Below, in pieces: positions 1 through 6,687 of a stretch of 64,000 bases of DNA (the stretch's first letter is position 1; each line of letters starts with the position of its first letter). Both the position numbers and the translations under genes were made by a program. The notes under the pieces are model-generated. The model made no database searches. It worked only from the letters and a program-made list of their open reading frames with translations, and had not been told where the DNA came from. Source of the DNA: JAFEDN01 sp963795715 (GTDB lineage: Bacteria; Pseudomonadota; Gammaproteobacteria; Coxiellales; Coxiellaceae); NCBI GenBank assembly GCA_963795715.1, contig CAWCIY010000003.1, positions 682,001 to 746,000 of the forward strand, in the 5' to 3' direction.

Positions 1-1
1 A

Positions 2-493
2 TTACCAAAAGATACCTTAAATAATTTATTAAATAACAAAGCATTATTAGCGGCGATTTTAACTTATCATGTTGTGCCAGGCAAAATAATGGCTGTTAAT
101 GTTCAAAGTGGTCCAATGAGTACCTTGCAAGGTCAATCTATTACACTAGGTAAAACTCCGGCAGGCGTGCAAGTAAATAACGCTAATGTGGTAAGAGCAG
201 ATGTTTCAGCTTCTAATGGTGTAGTTCAGGAAATTGATACCGTGTTAATTCCCAGCAATGTGGATTTAAACCAAGTAAACGGAATGCAAAACACTAATAA
301 CAATAGTTCTGATGCGAATATGCCTCAACAGATGAATGGCAACAATGCTCCAGAAAACTCAGACATGACTCCTAACAACAATAACAATAATACGAATCAA
401 AATGATATGAATCAAAATCCGCCTGAACAACAAAACAGCGGTTACATGAACGGAGATCAAACTCAACCTAACTCTTCTCAGGGTAATCAGTAA
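2..493 (+). CDS. Fasciclin (FAS1) domain protein, 5' end missing
   Basis: The reading frame is open from the window edge, so the N-terminus and any signal peptide lie outside. The visible part carries the second half of a FAS1 domain: the conserved YHVVPGKI box near the start and the closing NGVVQEIDTVLIP segment. FAS1 domains are extracellular adhesion modules, so the protein is probably secreted or surface-exposed; that is inferred from the family. After the domain comes a tail of about 60 residues very rich in Asn, Gln and Met, which looks disordered and is not part of a normal FAS1 fold. An ATG at 74 lies inside the domain and is not the true start. Confidence 0.85.
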   Translation, partial: LPKDTLNNLLNNKALLAAILTYHVVPGKIMAVNVQSGPMSTLQGQSITLGKTPAGVQVNNANVVRADVSASNGVVQEIDTVLIPSNVDLNQVNGMQNTNNNSSDANMPQQMNGNNAPENSDMTPNNNNNNTNQNDMNQNPPEQQNSGYMNGDQTQPNSSQGNQ

Positions 494-520
494 TAAATAG
501 CCGTAACTATCATGCTGCCC

Positions 521-577
521 CCGCGACTTGATCGCGGGGTTGACCGCGGTATCTTAAGAATAGATCCCGCGATCAAG
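521..577. repeat. GC-rich hairpin repeat after the fasciclin gene
   Basis: A short stem (CCCCGCGA, loop CTTGA, TCGCGGGG) at about 520-540 is followed by a second copy of the ATCCCGCGATCAAG half. It sits between two convergent genes and may act as a weak bidirectional terminator, although no clear T-run follows. A similar ATCCCGCGG hairpin occurs at 57024-57046. Confidence 0.45.
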
Positions 578-637
578 CCTATGCCTTAAATTGACGCCAT
601 TATGAAGCCATAGGCCCGCCGTTGAACGAGTCTCATT

Positions 638-1138
638 TTATTTGGAATTACTGTAAATCGGTTCAAGAATTTTCAAGCAGGATTGAGCCTTTATCTTTTG
701 CTGACTTTTTGATAACGCCCGGATAGTTTGTTTTAAATAATGTTTCACTACGGCATCACTTGGCTCGATATAGGGCACCGTACATACTTCTTTTAGGTTA
801 AAATTTTGATTCACCAGTTTTAAAACCCCATCAGGATTTTTTGGCATTGCCAAAGCGACAGAGAAATTCAGACTTTCCGCATTTGAGGCGTCGACGTATG
901 GTTTGATATTATTTGCAGCCAATAACCACTTAGAGTCACCAGTAGCAATTTTATCAAGTACTTCATCCCATTCCTTAGAATTTTTTAATATAGCATTAAC
1001 CGCTTTTTTATTTGGTTTTTGTAACTGTAATAATAAATTTTTATCAGGATTTATTTGATGACCTGGATTTGCAAAAGCAAGATTTATGACAACTAATCCT
1101 ATTATTATAAAAAAAGATTTAAAATTTACTTTCATCAT
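638..1138 (-). CDS. Small exported protein, candidate immunity partner of the Tlde1-like gene
   Basis: This is a protein of about 166 residues with a signal peptide (MMKVNF, hydrophobic FIIIGLVVINLAFA, then ANPGHQ), so it is predicted periplasmic. The open frame extends to 1177, but the ATG at 1138 lies one base after the stop of the gene before it and gives a proper signal peptide. I do not recognise the family. It follows directly after a Tlde1-like peptidoglycan-targeting gene on the same strand. Tlde1 effectors are known to pair with a periplasmic immunity protein encoded next to them, so an immunity role is a reasonable inference from position, length and export, not from sequence similarity. 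Confidence 0.6.
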   Translation of the reverse strand: MMKVNFKSFFIIIGLVVINLAFANPGHQINPDKNLLLQLQKPNKKAVNAILKNSKEWDEVLDKIATGDSKWLLAANNIKPYVDASNAESLNFSVALAMPKNPDGVLKLVNQNFNLKEVCTVPYIEPSDAVVKHYLKQTIRALSKSQQKIKAQSCLKILEPIYSNSK

Positions 1139-1139
1139 A

Positions 1140-1496
1140 TTATTTAACCACTTCCAAAATTTTATCTGCACTTGCACCTATTTTTAAACGGACATCTCTA
1201 GGTAATATGATGCAACCACTGGAAGCAGTATGTGTTGGATTATCGCCATGAATCTCAAAACTAGTACGACCAAGAGCATTATGATTTATAGGAGTTAAAT
1301 TCATAGCAAAAGGTCCAGTTTTATGACTATGGTAAAGCATCCCTATTTTATATTTTCCCTGAGGAATAGGCCCAAAATGTTTAAATGATTGCATGGCAGG
1401 GTTATTTTTTCCTGGCCCCATACCTGAATAACCTGTACTAACCATAGTGCCGTTATACAAAAATTGACCAGTTGATTGTTGGTATATCCATGTCAT
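1140..1496 (-). CDS. Tlde1/DUF2778-type L,D-transpeptidase-like protein
   Basis: The 118-residue protein shows the Tlde1 (DUF2778) signature: GPIPQGKY in the middle, then an EIHGDNP stretch and SSGCI with the catalytic His and Cys of the L,D-transpeptidase-like fold. In Salmonella, Tlde1 is a type VI secretion effector that cuts tetrapeptide stems and exchanges D-amino acids in the peptidoglycan of competitors. There is no signal peptide, as expected for an effector needing a dedicated export route. No secretion-system genes are in this window, so the route is unknown. A strong AAGGAGAG ribosome site precedes the ATG. The next gene downstream, an exported protein, may be its immunity factor. 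Confidence 0.8.
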   Translation of the reverse strand: MTWIYQQSTGQFLYNGTMVSTGYSGMGPGKNNPAMQSFKHFGPIPQGKYKIGMLYHSHKTGPFAMNLTPINHNALGRTSFEIHGDNPTHTASSGCIILPRDVRLKIGASADKILEVVK

Positions 1497-1683
1497 AAAT
1501 CGCTCTCCTTCGAATTAAAATTGCAATTATTATGTTTTTTCTATTTTTAAAAGTCAATTTAATTACAATCTCATCAAAGGGAAGTACAATTTGCACCCAT
1601 GAGTATTTCCACCACATTTCTGAAAATTCATCATTTTAACTACCTTGAAAATAAGTTATGATGTCTTTTTTGGTATGAATTGT

Positions 1684-1933
1684 CCTCTGTGAGGTACAAA
1701 AATTTTCGTTTTACTTACTTTCGAATTCAAAATGCATTTGCGAGAGAATATTTCCCGCCGTAGCCAAGGCGCTAGCTACGGGGTGGATGCGGAGCCTTTT
1801 TCGCGTGCAGCTTGCGAGCACGAGAAAGGCGCAGCAGACAGGACCAAATGCGATCCATCCGCGGCACCCTTGGCGTAGGCGGGAAATATTCTCGATTTAT
1901 GGGATAAATTAATATTTTTATATCTCACAGAGG
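1684..1933. repeat. Nested palindromic intergenic element upstream of polA (family A, copy 1)
   Basis: The 460-base gap between the Tlde1-like gene and polA is dominated by an inverted-repeat element. Its outer ends are GAGAATATTTCCCGCC (about 1743-1758) and GGCGGGAAATATTCTC (about 1878-1893). Inside are further inverted pieces (GTAGCCAAGGCG and CTTGGCGTA). A still wider pair, CCTCTGTGAG at 1684-1693 and CTCACAGAGG at 1924-1933, encloses everything. Relatives lie at 44974-45170 and 61951-62099 with the same ends but different cores. It abuts the polA start, so it may influence polA expression. Confidence 0.75.
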
Positions 1934-1956
1934 TAAATTGTCAGTCTCACAAATTT

Positions 1957-4647
1957 ATGAATAAAGAATCTCAACCCCCTTTAATATTAGTCGACGGATC
2001 TTCTTATCTTTTTCGTGCCTATCACGCTTTACCGCCTTTGATGAACTCCAAGGGTATGCCTACCGGTGCAATTTACGGTGTACTCAATATGCTGCGAAAG
2101 CTTATTCGAGAATATGCACCAACACACATCGCGGTAGTTTTCGATTCTAAAAAAAAGAATTTCCGGCATGATCTTTATCCCAGTTATAAAGCGAATCGGG
2201 CGGTGATGGCTAACGATCTGCAAGTCCAAATCCAGCCTTTGTTTAAAGCTATTTGCGCGCTAGGATTACCGTTGGTGGTGGTGGAAGGCGTTGAAGCAGA
2301 TGATGTGATCGCTACCTTGGCCACTGCAGCTCAACAGCAGGGAATGCGGGTACTTATTTCTACTGGTGACAAAGACTTGGCGCAGCTGGTGAATCCCAGC
2401 GTTACTTTGATCAACACCATGAGCCAACATATTTTAGACGAAGCCGGCGTCATGGAAAAATTTGGAGTTACCCCGGCGCAAATCATTGATTTTTTAGCAT
2501 TGGCAGGGGATAGCAGTGATAACATCCCAGGAGTTCCTAAAGTGGGTCCAAAGACTGCGGCTGCTTGGCTTAAGCAATATCACACTTTGGATCATCTTCT
2601 GCAAAATGCTGAAAAAATTCCAGGAAAAATCGGGGAAAATTTGCGCCAAAATGTGGAGGAAGTGCTTTTAGGACGTCAGTTAGTGACTGTTAAAACAGAC
2701 ATTGCTTTAGAGCAAAAAATAGCGGATTTGGCGCCAAAAGAGCCTGATAAGGAACAATTACAGCAATTATTTACTGAATTAGAATTTAAAGCCTGGTTAA
2801 GTGATTTAAATCAACCTGCCCCGGCGGTGGTTTCAGCAGTGAAGACTGAATTTAAAATTGTATTAAATCAAGATGAGTTTGATCGGTTTTTAAAACAAAT
2901 ATCTCAAAACAAATCATTCGTTCTTTTATGTAAAGCAACCAGTTTAGACGCTATGCGGGCTGAATTAGTGGGATTGGCTTTAGCGGTTCCGGGTTTGGCC
3001 ATCTATGTACCTTTGGCGCATCAGTATGCCGGGGCGCCTGAACACTTGCAACTGCAATGGGTGCTGCAACAATTAAAACCTCTGCTGACCAATGCCGACA
3101 AAATTTGGCTAGGTCATAATTTAAAATACGATTTAAAAATCCTAAGTCATTATGGAGTTAAACCTAATGTTCCATTGTGGGATAGTCTTCTTGCCGCTTA
3201 TGTTTTAGATAGCAGCAGCTCTAAATTGGATATCCCCAGTTTGGCAATGAAGTATTTATCTTCAAAAGTTCCTTCTGTCGAAGAAATTGCCGGCAAGGGC
3301 GCCAAGCAAGTGCCGTTTAGTGAATTGCCGGTGGAAAAAATGACTGGTTTGGCTGCGGCTGAGGCGGACGCCATTATGCGCATGTATGCAGTCTTACCCA
3401 AAAAACTGCAAGAAGATTCTGGTTTGGAACGGATATTTAAAGAAATTGAAATGCCGCTGTTACCGGTTTTAACCCAAATGGAGCGGTGTGGAGTTTTAAT
3501 CGATTCCGTTAAATTGCAGCAACAAAGTACTGCTTTGCAGCAAGCAATTCAAAGTTTGGAACAGCAAGTTTTTATTTTGGCTGGCGAAGAATTTAATCTA
3601 GGATCTTCCAAGCAATTACAAGAAATTTTATATCAAAAATTAAAACTGCCTATTTTAAAAAAAACTCCGACGGGTCAGCCATCGACTGCAGAAGAAGTGT
3701 TGCAGGAGTTGGCTTTGGATTATCCCATTCCGCAGCTTATCCTAAATTTCCGCAGTTTAAGTAAGCTAAAATCTACTTATACCGACAGCTTACCGGGCAG
3801 TATCCACATACACACGCAGCGGGTGCATACTTCCTATCATCAAGCGGTAACCAGTACTGGCAGGCTGTCTTCCAGCGATCCTAATTTACAAAATATTCCT
3901 ATTCGATCTGAGGAAGGACGAAAAATCCGTCAGGCGTTTATTGCGCCACCCGGTTATAAAATTGTTGCTGCGGATTATTCACAAGTAGAACTGCGGATCA
4001 TGGCTCATCTTGCCCAGGATCCTGGTTTGTTGGAGGCGTTTAATCATAACTTAGATGTTCATCGCTCTACCGCCGCCGAAGTGTATGGTGTGCCATTGGA
4101 ACAAGTAACTCCAGAACAAAGACGAAACGCCAAAGCCATCAACTTCGGTTTAATGTATGGTATGTCCAGTTTTGGTTTAGCCCAACAGCTCGGCATTAGC
4201 CGTGAAGAAGCACAGCGCCATATGGATGTTTACTTTCAGCAGTATCCCCGAGTTCGCCATTATATGGAGCAAGCCCGCGTATTGGCCGCGCAGCAAGGGT
4301 ATGTGAAAACTTTGTTTGGCAGGCGGGTGCAAGTTGTGGATATTAAATCAACCAACCAATTTCGTCGTTTGGCTGCGGAACGACAGGCGATTAATGCGCC
4401 TTTGCAAGGAACCGCCGCAGACATTATCAAACTGGCTATGATTTGTATTGATCGCTGGCTTAAGGACCATAACTCTCTTGCGCGCATGATTATGCAAGTG
4501 CACGATGAATTGGTGTTTGAAGTACCGGAAAAGCAGGTAAAAGAAGTCAGTGCCGCCATCTGTCATTGCATGGAGAATGTCATTCAGCTGAGTGTTCCTT
4601 TAGTAGTCGATGTAGGTGTCGGCGACAACTGGGACGAGGCGCATTGA
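1957..4647 (+). CDS. polA: DNA polymerase I
   Basis: The 896-residue protein has the PolA layout. The N-terminal 5'-3' exonuclease (flap endonuclease) domain opens with LILVDGSSYLFRAYHAL and has VEADDVIATL and SSDNIPGVPKVGPKTA. It is followed by a 3'-5' exonuclease-like domain and a polymerase domain with motif A (DYSQVELRI), motif B (RRNAKAINFGLMYG) and motif C (QVHDELVFEV). It fills Okazaki and repair gaps in the cytoplasm. The proofreading site is degenerate: by alignment to E. coli from memory, Asp355 is Leu, Glu357 is Lys and Asp501 is Glu, while NLKYD keeps Asp424. Proofreading is therefore probably lost. The start has no strong ribosome site, but ATG at 1957 fits the family. Confidence 0.97.
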   Translation: MNKESQPPLILVDGSSYLFRAYHALPPLMNSKGMPTGAIYGVLNMLRKLIREYAPTHIAVVFDSKKKNFRHDLYPSYKANRAVMANDLQVQIQPLFKAICALGLPLVVVEGVEADDVIATLATAAQQQGMRVLISTGDKDLAQLVNPSVTLINTMSQHILDEAGVMEKFGVTPAQIIDFLALAGDSSDNIPGVPKVGPKTAAAWLKQYHTLDHLLQNAEKIPGKIGENLRQNVEEVLLGRQLVTVKTDIALEQKIADLAPKEPDKEQLQQLFTELEFKAWLSDLNQPAPAVVSAVKTEFKIVLNQDEFDRFLKQISQNKSFVLLCKATSLDAMRAELVGLALAVPGLAIYVPLAHQYAGAPEHLQLQWVLQQLKPLLTNADKIWLGHNLKYDLKILSHYGVKPNVPLWDSLLAAYVLDSSSSKLDIPSLAMKYLSSKVPSVEEIAGKGAKQVPFSELPVEKMTGLAAAEADAIMRMYAVLPKKLQEDSGLERIFKEIEMPLLPVLTQMERCGVLIDSVKLQQQSTALQQAIQSLEQQVFILAGEEFNLGSSKQLQEILYQKLKLPILKKTPTGQPSTAEEVLQELALDYPIPQLILNFRSLSKLKSTYTDSLPGSIHIHTQRVHTSYHQAVTSTGRLSSSDPNLQNIPIRSEEGRKIRQAFIAPPGYKIVAADYSQVELRIMAHLAQDPGLLEAFNHNLDVHRSTAAEVYGVPLEQVTPEQRRNAKAINFGLMYGMSSFGLAQQLGISREEAQRHMDVYFQQYPRVRHYMEQARVLAAQQGYVKTLFGRRVQVVDIKSTNQFRRLAAERQAINAPLQGTAADIIKLAMICIDRWLKDHNSLARMIMQVHDELVFEVPEKQVKEVSAAICHCMENVIQLSVPLVVDVGVGDNWDEAH

Positions 4648-4680
4648 TCAAGCACGGAAAAAATATTGGCTATATAAAAT

Positions 4681-4734
4681 TTTTCGAACTATAATTCGTA
4701 AATATGATCATATTTACGAATTAGAGTTCGAAAA
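4681..4734. promoter_or_regulatory. 54-bp palindrome directly upstream of the ATPase gene
   Basis: Two 27-base arms, mirrored around TGATCA at 4705-4710, match at 26 of 27 positions. The right arm ends four bases before the ATG of the ATPase gene, so the palindrome covers the expected ribosome-site region. It could be a dimeric operator, an mRNA hairpin that blocks translation, or an insertion boundary. It also lies just after polA and could form a stem at the end of that transcript. Confidence 0.7.
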
Positions 4735-4737
4735 AAA

Positions 4738-6036
4738 ATGGAAAAAATCTTAATCTACCAAAACGCTCACTGGAAAGCGCCCTATCCTGGGTTGTTTCGG
4801 CGTCTTTGCTTAAAAGATTTGTTAACGCTGCTCAAAACAAAAGAAGTATTGGTATTATTGGGAGTTAGACGTTCTGGTAAAACTACTCTTTTTAAATTAA
4901 TAATCAACGAGTTGTTAAAAGAAAATATTCACCCTCAAAGCATCCTTTATCTCAATTTAGACGATCCGTACTTCGATAACGCCGAAGTAGACGCCAAATA
5001 TCTTTATAAAATCGTAGAAAAGGCTGAACAGTTGACCCAGATTCAGGTCAACTATCTTTTTTTAGATGAAATTCAAAATATTAAGGGTTGGGAAAAGTTT
5101 GTTAAAAGCACTTATGATAGCGGCATATACAAAAAGATATTCATCACCGGTTCTAATTCCAGTTTATTACAAGGGGATTACGCTACCCTATTATCTGGCC
5201 GGTATATCGGACATTCCGTATTTCCGCTGAGCTTTCGTGAGATTTTATTAAAAAATGATATTCATGACAGGCTCAGTTTGATCGATGCCAAGGCTAAAGT
5301 ATTGTCTTTATTAGAATTGCTGGTTACCTATGGCGCCTTCCCAGAACCTGTTTTACAAAGCGATGAATCTTTAAAACGAAAAATTTTAATCAGTTATTAC
5401 GAAACTATTTTATTAAAGGATTGTATTACACAAGATCATATTCGAGATGCGCGTTTGATTCGAGAATTATCTTATTATTTACTTAGTAATATTTCTGCTT
5501 CATTTTCCTACAATAAATTAGCCAAACTACTGGGAAGTAACGAACATACCATTAAAGATTATTTGCGCGCTCTGGAAGATGGTTTTTTATTTGAGGAAAT
5601 CAAGAGTTTTTCTTATTCCTTAGGCGCGCAGACTCGCCTGGGAAAAAAAATTTATTGTGTCGACAATGGTTTGATTTCCGCAGTGGCTTTTAGTTTTTCA
5701 GGAAATAAAGGTAAATTGTTTGAAAATTTTGTTTATACTGAATTAAAAAAATTAGGGGTACAAGAACTTTTTAATTTTAATGAAACGAAAGAATGTGATT
5801 TTGTGGTAAAGATATCAAATCATATCTTGCCCGTACAAGTCTGTTATGAATTAAATAGTGAAAATCGAAAAAGAGAAATACAAGGCTTGCAAACGGCTAT
5901 GGCAAGTCTGAAAACAAAAACAGGAATTATTATCACATTTGATCAAGAGGAGTCTAACGACAACATCAAAATATTACCTGCCTGGAAACTTTTTTCCAAG
6001 GTACAAAAAAGTGAAGATTTATTTGACTTAAATTAA
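4738..6036 (+). CDS. AAA family ATPase with DUF4143 C-terminal domain
   Basis: The 432-residue protein has an AAA_14 ATPase domain: Walker A GVRRSGKTT near residue 42, Walker B YLFLDEIQN near 105, and the GSNSSLL and LSGRY segments typical of this group. A DUF4143 region follows, with the usual YGAFPEPV piece and a C-terminal ECDFVV/LPVQVCY stretch resembling a PD-(D/E)XK-like fold. Such ATPases are common, scattered and often horizontally moved in bacteria and archaea; their cellular role is poorly known. It sits behind a large palindrome and between two copies of the polA 3' end, so it looks like a late arrival. No partner gene is seen. Confidence 0.88.
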   Translation: MEKILIYQNAHWKAPYPGLFRRLCLKDLLTLLKTKEVLVLLGVRRSGKTTLFKLIINELLKENIHPQSILYLNLDDPYFDNAEVDAKYLYKIVEKAEQLTQIQVNYLFLDEIQNIKGWEKFVKSTYDSGIYKKIFITGSNSSLLQGDYATLLSGRYIGHSVFPLSFREILLKNDIHDRLSLIDAKAKVLSLLELLVTYGAFPEPVLQSDESLKRKILISYYETILLKDCITQDHIRDARLIRELSYYLLSNISASFSYNKLAKLLGSNEHTIKDYLRALEDGFLFEEIKSFSYSLGAQTRLGKKIYCVDNGLISAVAFSFSGNKGKLFENFVYTELKKLGVQELFNFNETKECDFVVKISNHILPVQVCYELNSENRKREIQGLQTAMASLKTKTGIIITFDQEESNDNIKILPAWKLFSKVQKSEDLFDLN

Positions 6037-6161
6037 GACTAGTGCTGGATGTCCAGAATTTTCTTTAAAGAATAGTAGCAATACTTGCGCGAACTGGGGA
6101 AAACCTGGCTTTTATTTCTAGTAAATAAGCTGCAAAAGCTAAAATTTGTTTTAGTAGAAAT

Positions 6162-6346
6162 TATCCTAAATTAATCAGTTGCCACCTACTGCGAAGACCT
6201 ATTGCACTGAATCTTGAGGCTTTTTTGTGAATTTTTTCCTTCACCGTACGGAGGAGTACGGCTTCAGGAAAAAATCCACAAAAAAGCCTCAATCTTCAGC
6301 GCACTAGGTCTTCTCACTACGGTGGCAACTGATTAATTTAGGATTA
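6162..6346. repeat. Long imperfect hairpin element (family B, copy 1)
   Basis: This 185-base near-complete palindrome has arms beginning TATCCTAAATTAATCAGTTG and ending in its complement, with a centre around CCGTACGGAGGAGTACGG. It encodes nothing. A second copy with the same inner segments (GAAGACCTA, TTGAGG-T-run, CCTTCACCGTACG, AGTACGGCTTCAGG) is at 50665-50847. The shape matches a MITE-like or foldback element with no transposase. Its left end lies about 125 bases past the ATPase stop. Confidence 0.8.
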
Positions 6347-6449
6347 TATTTATTGTAACTAGAAAACAGCAGAAAAATAGCAGTGTCAACGGTAAGTTCG
6401 CGAGCACCCTCGCGCGGCGAATTTCTCTAGCAGATTATTTTAAAGGTGA

Positions 6450-6635
6450 TATAAAAAAACGGCCCTGTGGTTTCAGATTAGTAATCCTGCCCTGGGCAAT
6501 ATCTCGCCTAGAGATATGATTCGCTATGGACGTTATAAAAAACTCATTAAATTTGTACAGAACGCTTTTGCAGGAAATAATCCTCGCTTTATCCAACGTG
6601 AAGGTGTCGACGACAACTGGGAAAAGGCTCATTGA
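6450..6635 (+). pseudogene. Fragment of an Xre/MbcA/ParS-type antitoxin domain joined to a copy of the polA 3' end
   Basis: An open stretch without a start codon encodes SNPALGNISPRDMIRYGR followed by KKLIKFVQNAF. This matches the C-terminal toxin-binding domain (DUF2384) of Xre/MbcA/ParS antitoxins, where NPALGG-x-SPxDLI is the hallmark. The frame then runs into GVDDNWEKAH and a stop, nearly the same as the polA ending GVGDNWDEAH. DNA identity with the polA end continues past the stop: about 48 of 56 bases from 6602 match 4615 onward. So this is a chimeric remnant left by recombination, and no toxin gene (RES domain or similar) remains nearby. Confidence 0.65.
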
Positions 6636-6687
6636 TCAAGCACGGCAAAAGTATTGCAAAGCCGATGCATGCTTCCCATTAATAATC

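Noticed and set aside
4260..4566. Open frames on the minus strand inside polA
   Set aside because: They are shadows of a well-conserved coding region and have no ribosome site or recognisable product.
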